Assembly: GCF_022513565.1 (NCBI RefSeq)
Contig: NZ_JAKWBE010000003.1
Span: 310,001 to 374,000 of the forward strand
Length of the DNA stretch: 64,000 nucleotides
Source of the DNA: Streptomyces gilvus
GTDB lineage: Bacteria; Actinomycetota; Actinomycetes; Streptomycetales; Streptomycetaceae
Direction: 5' to 3'
The notes below the pieces were generated by a model that worked only from the letters and a program-made list of their open reading frames with translations, searched no databases and was not told the DNA's origin. Shown in pieces: positions 32,631-41,836 of this stretch (the stretch's first letter is position 1; each line of letters starts with the position of its first letter). The translations under genes were made by a program, and so were the position numbers.

Positions 32631-33586
32631 CGGTCACCGTCGAACGGGGTGCGCGGGCCGTCGGCAAGGATCCGCACACCGGCCCGCGCCGCCCCCGTAC
32701 CCGCGACTCCTACGCCCTGTTCCTGCTGCCCGGTGTCCTCGCCTTCACGGCGATCATCATCGTCCCGTTCCTGATGAACACGGGCGTGAGCTTCACCGAG
32801 TGGCAGGGCATCGGCAGCCCGAAGTGGACCGGCCTCGCCAACTACCGTGAGCTGCTGGACGATTCGGAGTTCTGGGCGTCCTTCCGGCACAGCCTGTTCA
32901 TGGTCGTCGCCATGGCCGCCGTACCGACGGTGCTCGGTCTGGTCCTGGCGGCCGCCCTGTTCGACTACATCGGCAAGCACTTCGGGTCGAAGTGGGCCGC
33001 GGTGCTGCGGGCCTGCTTCTACCTCCCGCAGGTGCTGCCGATCGCGGTCGCCGGCATCGTGTGGAGCTGGATCCTCGCGCCGGACAACGGCTCCCTCAAC
33101 GAGCTGCTGAAGGCCGTGGGGCTGGGCTCCTGGCAGCAGGACTGGCTCGGCGACCCCGACATCGCGCTCTACAGCGTCATGGGCGTGATGGTGTGGGTGC
33201 AGATCGGCTTCCCGCTGGTGGTCTTCATGGCCGGACTCCAGCGCGTGGACCCGCAGTTGTACGAGGCGGCCGAGCTGGACGGGGCCGGCTGGTGGCGGCG
33301 GTTCTGGCACATCACGCTGCCGCAGATCCGGCCCGAGATCTACGTCGTCCTGACCTGGTGCACGATCGCCGCGCTCAAGGTGTTCGGCGCGGTGTACGTG
33401 CTGACCAAGGGCGGGCCGGGCGGGGCCACGGACGTGCCGTCCTACTTCTCCTTCACCACGTTCTTCGAGAAGACGCAGGTCGGCTACGGTGCCGCGATCT
33501 CCACGGTCCTCACCGTGATCATCCTGGCCCTCTCCCTGATCCTGCTCAGACTCCAGACCCGCAGCGAGGAGGGGAACCGCGCATGA
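32627..33586 (+). CDS. Sugar ABC transporter permease (MalF type)
   Basis: A 319-residue inner-membrane permease of the CUT1 group with six helices. The EAA loop that docks the ATPase is YEAAELDGAGWWRRFWHITL (about residues 210-229). The ATG overlaps the binding-protein stop (ATGA). No ATPase gene follows in the operon. In Streptomyces such importers are generally powered by the shared ATPase MsiK. Confidence 0.9.
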   Translation: MTVTVERGARAVGKDPHTGPRRPRTRDSYALFLLPGVLAFTAIIIVPFLMNTGVSFTEWQGIGSPKWTGLANYRELLDDSEFWASFRHSLFMVVAMAAVPTVLGLVLAAALFDYIGKHFGSKWAAVLRACFYLPQVLPIAVAGIVWSWILAPDNGSLNELLKAVGLGSWQQDWLGDPDIALYSVMGVMVWVQIGFPLVVFMAGLQRVDPQLYEAAELDGAGWWRRFWHITLPQIRPEIYVVLTWCTIAALKVFGAVYVLTKGGPGGATDVPSYFSFTTFFEKTQVGYGAAISTVLTVIILALSLILLRLQTRSEEGNRA

Positions 33587-34407
33587 CCACCGCCCTGCGC
33601 CGCTACCCGGTGCTGATCGCCCTGTGCATCGCGGCCCTCTTCATGGTCGTCCCGTTCCTGATCGTCGCCGTCAACGCGGTCAAGTCCCCGGCCGAGTACT
33701 CCGAGCACGGCCCGCTGAGCCTGCCCCAGGGCCTCTACCTGGACGGCCTCAAGGACTTCTGGCAGCGCGTCGACTACGGGCAGAAGCTGTTCAACTCGGT
33801 CCTGATCAGCGGCTCGGTGGCCGTCCTGGCCGCCGTCCTGTCCGTCCTCAACGCGTACGCGATCGGCATCGGCCGGATCAGGGGACGCACCTGGGTCCTT
33901 GCCTTCTTCGTGCTGGCCAACATGCTGCCGCAGGAGGCGCTGGTCTACCCGCTCTACTACCTGAGCAAGCAGGTGGGCCTGTACGACACCAGGCTGAGCG
34001 TGATCATCGTCTTCACGGTGATCCAGGCCGCCTTCGGCACATACCTGCTCTCCTCCGTCCTGGGCCAGTTCCCGCGCGAGATCATCGAGGCGGCCCGGAT
34101 CGACGGCGCCAACAAGTGGCAGGTGCTGTGGCGGATCGTCGTCCCGGTCAGCCGGCCGACGATCGGCGTGCTGCTGGTCTTCTTCTTCATCTGGACCTGG
34201 AACGAGTTCCTGCTCCCCCTGGTCATGCTGATCTCCAACGACAACCAGACGGTGTCGGTGGCGCTCGGCGTCCTCCAGGGCCAGCGCCTGATGGACGCCA
34301 CGATGACCAACGCGGCCGCCCTGCTCGGCGTCCTTCCCGCGATCGTGTTCTTCCTCGTCTTCCAGCGGACCCTCACCCGCGGCATCGCCGTGGGTGCCGT
34401 CAAGTAA
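33583..34407 (+). CDS. Sugar ABC transporter permease (MalG type)
   Basis: A 274-residue partner permease with six helices and the EAA loop IIEAARIDGANKWQVLWRIV (about residues 168-187). The C terminus GIAVGAVK is the family ending. The ATG at 33583 overlaps the previous stop as ATGA. Ten bases separate its stop from the alpha-xylosidase start. Confidence 0.9.
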   Translation: MTTALRRYPVLIALCIAALFMVVPFLIVAVNAVKSPAEYSEHGPLSLPQGLYLDGLKDFWQRVDYGQKLFNSVLISGSVAVLAAVLSVLNAYAIGIGRIRGRTWVLAFFVLANMLPQEALVYPLYYLSKQVGLYDTRLSVIIVFTVIQAAFGTYLLSSVLGQFPREIIEAARIDGANKWQVLWRIVVPVSRPTIGVLLVFFFIWTWNEFLLPLVMLISNDNQTVSVALGVLQGQRLMDATMTNAAALLGVLPAIVFFLVFQRTLTRGIAVGAVK

Positions 34408-34417
34408 GGACCCCCAC

Positions 34418-36667
34418 GTGAAGTTCACCGATGGTTACTGGCTGCTGCGCGAGGGCGTCACCGCGGCTCACCCCGTCGAGGTCCTCGACGTCACCGCCAC
34501 CGACGATTCGCTGGAGATCCACGCGCCGACGCAGCCCATCCGCCACCGCGGCGACCTGCTGAAGGGACCGGTCGTGACGATCAGCGCGCACACGCCGATG
34601 CCGGACGTCATCGGCGTCACCTTCACCCACTTCGAGGGCGAGCAGCCGCGCGGCCCCGAGTTCGAGCTGCAGGGCGCGGAGTTCAGCCCGCAGGTCTCCT
34701 ACGACGAGGAGCACGCGACGCTGACCTCCGGCGCGCTGTCGGTCCGGGTGGCCCGCACCGGCACCTGGCACGTCGACTTCCTCGCCCAGGGCCGCACGCT
34801 GACCTCCAGCGGCCCCAAGGGCATCGGCATCATGCGGGACGCCTCGGGCGCGCACTATCTGCGCGAGCAGCTCAACCTGGGTGTGGGGACGAGCGTGTAC
34901 GGCCTCGGTGAGCGGTTCGGCCCGCTGGTGAAGAACGGCCAGGTCGTCGACATCTGGAACGCGGACGGCGGCACGGCGACCGAACAGGCCTACAAGAACG
35001 TCCCGTTCTATCTGACGGACGCGGGCTACGGCGTCTTCGTCGACCATCCCGGGAAGGTCAGCTTCGAGGTCGGCTCGGAGGCGGTGTCCCGGGTCCAGTT
35101 CAGCGCGGAGACGCAGGAGCTGACGTACTACGTCGTCTACGGGCCGAGCCCGAAGGAGATCCTGCGCAAGTACACGGCCCTCACCGGGCGTCCGGCACTC
35201 CCGCCCGCCTGGTCCTTCGGTCTGTGGCTGTCGACGTCGTTCACGACCTCCTACGACGAGGAGACGGTGACCTCGTTCATCGAGGGCATGCGGGAGCGTG
35301 AACTGCCCCTGTCGGTCTTCCACTTCGACTGTTTCTGGATGCGCGAGTTCAACTGGTGCGACTTCCAGTGGGACCCGCGGGTCTTCCCCGATCCCGAGGG
35401 CATGCTGACCCGGCTCAAGGACCGGGGACTGCACATCAGCGTGTGGATCAACCCCTACATCGCCCAGCGCTCCCCGCTGTTCGCGGAGGGCAAGGCGCTC
35501 GGACACCTGCTGAAGCGGCCGGACGGAAGCGTCTGGCAGTGGGACATGTGGCAGCCGGGCATGGCGCTGGTCGACTTCACCAGTCCGGCCGCCCGCGACT
35601 GGTACGCGGCGAAGCTGGAGGCGCTGCTCGCGCAGGGCGTCGACTGCTTCAAGACCGACTTCGGCGAACGGGTCCCGCTCGACGTGGCCTGGTCCGACGG
35701 CTCGGACCCGGAGCGGATGCACAACTACTACACGTACCTCTACAACCGCACCGTCTTCGACGTGCTGCGCAAGCACCGCGGCGAGGGCGAGGCGGTGGTC
35801 TTCGGCCGCTCGGCGACCGCCGGCAGCCAGAAGTTCCCGGTGCACTGGGGCGGCGACTGCGAGGCGACGTACGAGTCGATGGCGGAGTCGCTGCGCGGCG
35901 GGCTGTCGCTGGGGCTCTCGGGCTTCGGGTACTGGAGCCATGACATCGGCGGCTTCGAGGGCACGCCGACGCCCGAACTGTTCAAGCGCTGGCTGGCGTT
36001 CGGCCTGCTGTCCTCGCACAGCCGGCTGCACGGCAGCTCCTCCTACCGGGTCCCGTGGCTCTTCGACGAGGAGTCCGTGGACGTGCTGCGGGAGTTCACC
36101 CGGCTGAAGCTGAGCCTGATGCCGTACCTCTACGAGGCCGCGCGCACCGCGCACGCAGAGGGGGTGCCGGTGATGCGGGCGATGGTGCTGGAGTTCCCGG
36201 GCGATCCCGGGTGCGCGCATCTGGAGCGGCAGTACATGCTCGGCCCGGACCTGCTGGTGGCGCCGGTGTTCAGCGACGAGGGGGACGTGAGCTACTACGT
36301 GCCCGAGGGTACCTGGACCCACTTCCTGAGCGGCCGGACGGTGACCGGGCCGCGCTGGGTGCGCGAGCGGCACGGGTTCCTGAGCGTGCCGCTGCTGGTC
36401 CGGCCGGGGGCGGTGATCCCGGTGGGGGCGGTGAGCGACCGGCCCGACTACGACCACGCCGACGGGGTCACCCTGCGGGCGTTCGGCCTGGAGCGGGGCG
36501 CGCAGGTGACGGTGGCGGTCGGCGAGGTCAGCTTCACCGTCGTCCGCGAAGGGGACACCCTGCGGGCCTCGTGCGGTGATCCGGTGGCGCCGTGGAGCCT
36601 GGCCGCCGGGGAGCGGACGGCGGCGGCCAAGGCGGGGACCGGCTTTCTCTCCCTGGAGCTGGGCTGA
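34418..36667 (+). CDS. GH31 alpha-xylosidase (YicI type)
   Basis: A 749-residue cytoplasmic glycoside hydrolase very close to E. coli YicI in its motifs. FHFDCFWMREFNWCDF is the YicI-type substrate loop. Asp414 in KTDFGERVP is the nucleophile position, and Asp480 in HWGGDCEATYESM is the acid/base position (YicI 416 and 482). It should cut alpha-linked xylose, for example from isoprimeverose-type xyloglucan fragments brought in by the ABC importer. The GTG at 34418 has AAGGA seven bases upstream. Its stop overlaps the LacI start (TGATG). No signal peptide is present. Confidence 0.92.
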   Translation: MKFTDGYWLLREGVTAAHPVEVLDVTATDDSLEIHAPTQPIRHRGDLLKGPVVTISAHTPMPDVIGVTFTHFEGEQPRGPEFELQGAEFSPQVSYDEEHATLTSGALSVRVARTGTWHVDFLAQGRTLTSSGPKGIGIMRDASGAHYLREQLNLGVGTSVYGLGERFGPLVKNGQVVDIWNADGGTATEQAYKNVPFYLTDAGYGVFVDHPGKVSFEVGSEAVSRVQFSAETQELTYYVVYGPSPKEILRKYTALTGRPALPPAWSFGLWLSTSFTTSYDEETVTSFIEGMRERELPLSVFHFDCFWMREFNWCDFQWDPRVFPDPEGMLTRLKDRGLHISVWINPYIAQRSPLFAEGKALGHLLKRPDGSVWQWDMWQPGMALVDFTSPAARDWYAAKLEALLAQGVDCFKTDFGERVPLDVAWSDGSDPERMHNYYTYLYNRTVFDVLRKHRGEGEAVVFGRSATAGSQKFPVHWGGDCEATYESMAESLRGGLSLGLSGFGYWSHDIGGFEGTPTPELFKRWLAFGLLSSHSRLHGSSSYRVPWLFDEESVDVLREFTRLKLSLMPYLYEAARTAHAEGVPVMRAMVLEFPGDPGCAHLERQYMLGPDLLVAPVFSDEGDVSYYVPEGTWTHFLSGRTVTGPRWVRERHGFLSVPLLVRPGAVIPVGAVSDRPDYDHADGVTLRAFGLERGAQVTVAVGEVSFTVVREGDTLRASCGDPVAPWSLAAGERTAAAKAGTGFLSLELG

Positions 36668-37674
36668 TGGTGAAGATCACCGATGTGGCACGGCACGCCG
36701 GGGTCTCCCCCAGCACCGTCTCCTACGCGCTCAGCGGCAAGCGGCCCATCTCCGAGGAGACCCGGCAGCGGGTCGAGGCGGCCATCCGCGAGCTGGGCTA
36801 CCGCCCGCACGCGGGCGCCCGCGCCCTGGCCAGCAGTCGCTCCAACGTCCTGGCACTCGTCGTGCCCTTACGGGCCGGCATCCACGTCCCGGTCGTCATG
36901 CAGTTCGCGGTGTCCGTGGTGACCACCGCCCGCCGCTACGACCACGACGTGCTGCTGCTCACCCAGGAGGAGGGCGAGGACGGGCTGCGCCGGGTGGCGG
37001 ACACGGCGCTGGTGGACGCGCTGATCGTGATGGACGTCCAACTGCACGATCCCCGGCTGCCGTTGCTGCGCTCACTGGAGCGGCCGTCGGTGATGATCGG
37101 GTTCCCGTCCGACGCGGACGGGCTGACCTGCATCGACCTCGACTTCAAGGCGGCCGGCGAGGCGTGCGTGGAGCATCTGGCGCGGCTGGGCCACCGGGTG
37201 GTGGCGCTGGTGGGGTCGCCGCCGGAGGTATACGTCCGGCAGACCGCGTTCGCCCAGCGGGTCGTCCAGGGCTTCACCGCGGCCGCCGACCGCAGCGGCC
37301 TGTCCTCCTCCGTCCACCCCTGCGAGGCCACGCCCGCCGGGGCCCGGCTGGTCGCCGAGCAACTGCTGCGCGAGCAGCCCGCGTTGACGGGGGTCGTCGT
37401 CCACAACGAGCCGATCCTGGAGCCGCTGATCGACGCCTTCGAGCAGCTCGGGCTCCGGGTCCCCGGCGACCTCTCGGTCACCGCGATCTGCCCCGACGAA
37501 CTCGCCGAGTCCGTCCGCGTCCCCGTCACCTCCGTCGCCCTGCCCTCCGCCGAGGTGGGCGAACGGGCCGTGCAGCTGCTGATGAAGAAGCTGGGCGGAA
37601 GTGCCGTACCCGAGGCGACGCTGCTGCCGCCCCGGATGACGGAGCGGGCGAGCACGGCACCGCGCGACGCCTGA
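36667..37674 (+). CDS. LacI family repressor of the xylosidase cassette (contains TTA codon)
   Basis: A 335-residue LacI/GalR regulator. The helix-turn-helix ITDVARHAGVSPSTVSYALS is at residues 4-23, with a hinge helix (RALASSRSN) and the sugar-binding core after it. It is translationally coupled to the alpha-xylosidase and very likely binds the two TCGAA-N4-TTCGA operators at the head of the cassette. Codon 68 (36868-36870) is TTA, the rare leucine codon read by the bldA tRNA in Streptomyces. Repressor production could therefore depend on developmental stage. I noticed no other in-frame TTA in the window. Confidence 0.92.
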   Translation: MVKITDVARHAGVSPSTVSYALSGKRPISEETRQRVEAAIRELGYRPHAGARALASSRSNVLALVVPLRAGIHVPVVMQFAVSVVTTARRYDHDVLLLTQEEGEDGLRRVADTALVDALIVMDVQLHDPRLPLLRSLERPSVMIGFPSDADGLTCIDLDFKAAGEACVEHLARLGHRVVALVGSPPEVYVRQTAFAQRVVQGFTAAADRSGLSSSVHPCEATPAGARLVAEQLLREQPALTGVVVHNEPILEPLIDAFEQLGLRVPGDLSVTAICPDELAESVRVPVTSVALPSAEVGERAVQLLMKKLGGSAVPEATLLPPRMTERASTAPRDA

Positions 37675-37726
37675 TCCCCGCCCGGTCAACGCCCTTGTGC
37701 AAGGCCCTACGCGAAGGAGCCGTGAC

Positions 37727-40636
37727 ATGAAAGGCAACAGAAGCAGACCCAGAACGACCGTCCTGGTCGCCCTCGCCCTCGTCGCGGGCCTGGGCGCCAC
37801 CGTCCCCGCCCACGCCGACGACACCGCCCACCCCTTCCGCGATCCGGACCTCCCGGTCTCCAAACGCGTCGACGACCTGCTCTCCCGCCTCACGCTCGAC
37901 GAGAAGATCTCCCTCCTCCACCAGTACGAGCCGGCCATCCCCCGCCTCGGCATCCAGTCCTTCCGCACCGGCACCGAGGCCCTGCACGGGGTGGCCTGGC
38001 TCGGCAAGGCGACCGTGTTCCCGCAGGCGGTCGGGCTGGCGTCCACCTGGGACCCGGCCCTGATCCGGCAGATCGGCTCGGCGGTCGGCGACGAGGCACG
38101 CGGCTTCCAGCAGACCCGCCCGGCCGGCTGGGGGCTGAACCTCTGGGCGCCCGTGGTCAACCTGCTGCGCGACCCGCGCTGGGGCCGCAACGAGGAGGGC
38201 TACTCCGAGGACCCGTACCTCACCGGCGCGATCTCGACGGCGTACGGCACGGGCCTGACCGGCGGGGACCCCGACCACCTCAAGACGGCCCCGACCATCA
38301 AGCACTTCCTCGCCAACAACAACGAGGTCCACCGCGACACCACCTCCTCCGAGCTGCGCCCGCGCGTGCTGAAGGAGTACGACGAGCAGGCCTTCAAGCC
38401 GGCGATCGAGGCGGACGCGGCGACGGGCGTGATGTCCTCCTACAACCTCGTCAACGGCCGCCCGAACACGGTGAACCCGGCCCTCGACGACACCGTCCGC
38501 ACCTGGACCTCGCAGCGGCTGCTCAACGTGACCGACGCCTACGCGCCCGGCAACCTGGTCGGCAGCCAGAAGTACTACGGCACCCAGACGGAGGCCGACG
38601 CGGCCGCCCTGAAGGCGGGCATCGACAGTTTCACCGACAACGACACCGACTCCGGGCCGACGACGACCGCGATCAAGTCGGCCCTGTCGTCCGGCCTGTT
38701 GAAGGAGTCGGACGTCGACAAGGCCGCCGGTGACGTGCTGAGCGTCCGGGTGCGGCTCGGCGAGTTCGACCCGGGCGGCGGCAGGTACGGCTCCATCGAC
38801 GCGTCCGTCATCGACAGCCCGGCCCACCGCGCGCTGGCCCGCAAGGCGGCGACCGAGGCCGCGGTGCTGCTGAAGAACCAGAAGGGCGCGCTGCCGCTCA
38901 GCAGGTCCGCGAAGGACGTGGCCGTGGTCGGCCCGCTCGCCGACACCCTCTACACGGACTGGTACTCGGGCACGCTGCCCTACGCCGTCACCCCGAAGGA
39001 CGGCATCGCGGCCAAGCTCGGCACGTCCGTCGCGAGCAGCGAGGGCGTGGACCGGATCGCGCTGAAGGACACGGCGACCGGGAAGTACGTGACCGCGGGC
39101 ACGGGGGACGCGGGCGCGGCCCTGAAGGAGACGGACGCGTCCGGCGCGGCCTCCCAGTTCGACGTCTTCGACTGGGGCTCGGGGATCGTCACCCTGCGCT
39201 CGGCCGCCAACGGCAGGTACGTCGGCTACAACTGGTCGAACTTCGTCAACGACCAGACGCAGCCTGGCGGCTGGTTCGTGCAGCAGCAGTTCAAGCTGGA
39301 GCGGCAGGACGACGGCACGTACCTCCTGCGCTACGCCGGCTACGAGACCCAGGAGTCCTGGTGGACCAACCCGGTCTACCTCGGCCCGACAGGCGCGGAC
39401 GGCACGCTGGGCCTGGTGGCGAAGGACCAGGCCGCCCACTACACCAAGGACGTCGTCCGCAGCGGTGTGGACGAGGCCGTCGCCGCCGTGAAGGGCAGGG
39501 ACACCGCGGTGGTCGTGGTCGGCTCCGACCCGTCGATCAACGGCCGCGAGGCCCACGACCGCACCGACATGGGCCTGGCGCCCGCACAGGAAGCCCTGGT
39601 CAGGGCGGTGCACCGGGCCAACCCGCACACGGTCGTGATCGTCGAGAACAGCTACCCGACCACCCTCGGCAGCCTCCAGAAGGAGGTCCCCGCGCTCCTG
39701 TGGACCACCCACGCGGGCCAGGAGACGGGCAACGCGCTGGCCGACCTCCTCTACGGCGACGCCAACCCGTCGGGCCGTCTGACCCAGACCTGGTACCGGT
39801 CCGAGTCCGACCTCCCCTCCATCCTCGACTACGACATCATCAAGTCCGACCGCACCTACCAGTACTTCAAGGGCAGCCCCCTCTACCCCTTCGGCTACGG
39901 CCTGTCGTACACGGACTTCCGCTACGGCGGCCTGAAGCGCGTGGACGGCGGTTACCAGGTGGCGATCACCAACACGGGCAGCCGGACGGGCACGGAGACC
40001 GCCCAGCTGTACGTCCACCAGCGCGTCTCCCGTGACCAGCAGCCGCTGAAGCAGCTCAAGGCCTTCGCGCGGGTCACGCTGAAGCCGGGCGAGACCCGGA
40101 CGGTGAAGCTGACGGTGGCGCCGTCGGACCTCGCGCACTGGGACGTCACCCGCTCCAAGTGGGTGGTGGAGAGCGGCACTTACGACGTCCTGGTCGGCTC
40201 CTCGTCCTCCGACGTCCGCGCGCGCACGTCCTGGGCGGTGCACGGCGAGACCATCCCGCCCCGGGACCTGTCCCGGACGACCCGCGCCGAGAACTTCGAC
40301 GACTACTCGGGGATCTCGCTCGTCGACGAGTCCAGGGCGAGCGGTACGGCGGTGGCCGCGACCGCCGACGGCGCCTGGCTGAAGTTCGCGGACACGCGAG
40401 GGGGCAAGGGTGCGGGCGGGTTCACCGCACGCGTCGCCGGCTCGGCCGGGACGGTCGAGGTCCGGCTGGGCTCCCCCACCGGTCCCCTCGCCGGCACCGC
40501 CCGCTTCGCGGGCACGTCGTCGCCGTACGACTACACCACGGTGACGGCGAAGGTGTCGACGGCGGCGAAGGGCCGTACCGACGTGTATCTGGTGCTGTCG
40601 AAGGGCGTACGCCTGTCGACCTTCGACCTGTCCTGA
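37727..40636 (+). CDS. Secreted GH3 glycosidase with beta-trefoil-like insert and CBM6-like end
   Basis: A 969-residue secreted family 3 beta-glycosidase (beta-xylosidase or beta-glucosidase). The signal peptide covers residues 1-31, ending AHA. The barrel has GTEALHGVAW, NLWAPVVNLLRDPRWGRNEE, IKHFLANNN and the nucleophile region NVTDAYAP (Asp270). Within the second domain, residues about 441-545 form an insert with GKYV and NGRYVGYN repeats that looks like a fascin-type beta-trefoil. An FN3-like domain (about 770-825) and a CBM6-like domain (about 851-969, with GTVEVRLGSPTGPL) follow. The ATG 37727 has AAGGAG upstream. It probably trims polysaccharide outside the cell for the importer. Confidence 0.88.
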   Translation: MKGNRSRPRTTVLVALALVAGLGATVPAHADDTAHPFRDPDLPVSKRVDDLLSRLTLDEKISLLHQYEPAIPRLGIQSFRTGTEALHGVAWLGKATVFPQAVGLASTWDPALIRQIGSAVGDEARGFQQTRPAGWGLNLWAPVVNLLRDPRWGRNEEGYSEDPYLTGAISTAYGTGLTGGDPDHLKTAPTIKHFLANNNEVHRDTTSSELRPRVLKEYDEQAFKPAIEADAATGVMSSYNLVNGRPNTVNPALDDTVRTWTSQRLLNVTDAYAPGNLVGSQKYYGTQTEADAAALKAGIDSFTDNDTDSGPTTTAIKSALSSGLLKESDVDKAAGDVLSVRVRLGEFDPGGGRYGSIDASVIDSPAHRALARKAATEAAVLLKNQKGALPLSRSAKDVAVVGPLADTLYTDWYSGTLPYAVTPKDGIAAKLGTSVASSEGVDRIALKDTATGKYVTAGTGDAGAALKETDASGAASQFDVFDWGSGIVTLRSAANGRYVGYNWSNFVNDQTQPGGWFVQQQFKLERQDDGTYLLRYAGYETQESWWTNPVYLGPTGADGTLGLVAKDQAAHYTKDVVRSGVDEAVAAVKGRDTAVVVVGSDPSINGREAHDRTDMGLAPAQEALVRAVHRANPHTVVIVENSYPTTLGSLQKEVPALLWTTHAGQETGNALADLLYGDANPSGRLTQTWYRSESDLPSILDYDIIKSDRTYQYFKGSPLYPFGYGLSYTDFRYGGLKRVDGGYQVAITNTGSRTGTETAQLYVHQRVSRDQQPLKQLKAFARVTLKPGETRTVKLTVAPSDLAHWDVTRSKWVVESGTYDVLVGSSSSDVRARTSWAVHGETIPPRDLSRTTRAENFDDYSGISLVDESRASGTAVAATADGAWLKFADTRGGKGAGGFTARVAGSAGTVEVRLGSPTGPLAGTARFAGTSSPYDYTTVTAKVSTAAKGRTDVYLVLSKGVRLSTFDLS

Positions 40637-40645
40637 CGCATGACG

Positions 40646-40677
40646 AAGGCCCCGGCGCTCTGCGGCGCCGGGGCCTT
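40646..40677. terminator. Two-way terminator between GH3 gene and ssrA
   Basis: AAGGCCCCGGCGC pairs perfectly with GCGCCGGGGCCTT (13 bp) around TCTGCG. It lies 10 bases after the GH3 stop and 18 bases beyond the 3' end of ssrA, serving both converging transcripts. Confidence 0.85.
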
Positions 40678-40694
40678 GGTCCACATGGGACGAG

Positions 40695-41086
40695 TGGAGA
40701 TGGCGGGAATCGAACCCGCGTCCAACGGTGCGGAATCAGGGCTTCTCCGTGTGCAGTTCGCTGTGATTTTCTCGGCCCCGGCGATCACGCGAACAAGTCG
40801 CCGACGGGCCCAGTCACTGTTTGGTTTCCCTCTTCACCCCGTGACCGGGATCAAGGTTTAGTCCCCTAGCTGATGCCAGGATCCGGGTCGGGAACACCCC
40901 CGGGCTGACACTCCCCTTAAGGAGCTATTCGATCACTACCTGATCAGGCAGCGAGAGCGAAGAGCTCGGGAGAATCGCTCTTGGAATTGGCGATTATTTG
41001 TTTCGGCCTGTGGTTTACGAGATCATGGCCGCTTCCTCGACACGCTTCCCCTGCTTCGACAGCCGCTGTCGAAACCGATCATCCCC
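40695..41086 (-). ncRNA. ssrA: Transfer-messenger RNA
   Basis: A tmRNA of about 392 nt for ribosome rescue. The 5' end GGGGATG (41086-41080) pairs with CATCTCC near the 3' end (40702-40696), with A as discriminator and no encoded CCA. The T arm GCGGGTTCGATTCCCGC is intact. The messenger part (40991 down to 40944) starts at GCC and reads the tag ANSKSDSPELFALAA then TGA, with the ALAA ending known for proteolysis tags. Its partner smpB is about 100 bases upstream on the same strand. Confidence 0.95.
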
Positions 41087-41106
41087 ATGTGTTGTTTTCA
41101 ATGCTC

Positions 41107-41126
41107 ACACCGGGTTCAGCCGGTGT
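41107..41126 (-). terminator. Short hairpin between smpB and ssrA
   Basis: ACACCGG and CCGGTGT pair around GTTCAG. Read leftward it is followed by GAGCATTGAAAAC, so it may end the smpB transcript just before ssrA. Confidence 0.45.
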
Positions 41127-41189
41127 TGGTGCCATCGTACGTGACCAACGCGGCCCGGTGCCACCGTATTCCCGCCGGGGCGGGCGGCG

Positions 41190-41744
41190 TCAGGCGCCCC
41201 GCTGCCTGCGCTTGGCCGCCGCGATCGCGCGGTCCGACTCCCGGCGGTCCTGCTGCTCGCGCAACGTCTGGCGCTTGTCGTACTCCTTCTTGCCTCGCGC
41301 GAGCGCGATCTCCGCCTTCGCCCGGCCGTCCTTGAAGTACAGGGCGAGGGGCACGATCGTGTGACCCGTCTCGTCCGCCTTGACCGCCAGCTTGTCGATC
41401 TCCTCGCGGTGCAGCAGCAGCTTGCGCTTGCGGCGCGCGGAGTGGTTGGTCCAGGTGCCCTGGGCGTACTCGGGGATGTGGGCGTTGTGCAGCCATGCCT
41501 CGCCCCCGTCGACCTGGACGAAGCCGTCCACCAGCGAGGCGCGGCCCTGGCGCAGCGACTTGACCTCGGTGCCGGTCAGGACGAGCCCGGCCTCGTAGGT
41601 GTCGATGATCGCGTAGTCGTGCCGGGCCTTCTTGTTCTGCGCGACGATCTTGCGCTTGCCGCCCTTCTCGCCGTCCTTGGCCTTGGCGGCCGCCCCGCCC
41701 TGCTTGGGCTGGGACTCCTTGGGTACGTACATTCCCTTGCTCAT
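41190..41744 (-). CDS. smpB: SsrA-binding protein SmpB
   Basis: A 184-residue RNA-binding protein that carries tmRNA to stalled ribosomes. The beta-barrel motifs are clear: [53 protein letters not shown], and the basic C-terminal tail. An extra Lys/Ala/Gly-rich N-terminal stretch of about 35 residues is usual in Streptomyces. I use ATG 41744 (MSKGMYV); ATG 41756 and 41729 are possible. ssrA lies downstream on the same strand. Confidence 0.95.
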   Translation of the reverse strand: MSKGMYVPKESQPKQGGAAAKAKDGEKGGKRKIVAQNKKARHDYAIIDTYEAGLVLTGTEVKSLRQGRASLVDGFVQVDGGEAWLHNAHIPEYAQGTWTNHSARRKRKLLLHREEIDKLAVKADETGHTIVPLALYFKDGRAKAEIALARGKKEYDKRQTLREQQDRRESDRAIAAAKRRQRGA

Positions 41745-41836
41745 AGTGCCGTCCATTTTCGCACTACACGGGGGTGGGAGGGCCAGTCCTTATCCGGAGG
41801 TCCTGGTGAGCCCGGACCGGTCACGGGCGGGTGCCC

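Noticed and set aside
37526..40684. A 1052-codon minus-strand frame over the GH3 gene
   Set aside because: Antisense shadow of a gene with a signal peptide, GH3 motifs and a ribosome site.
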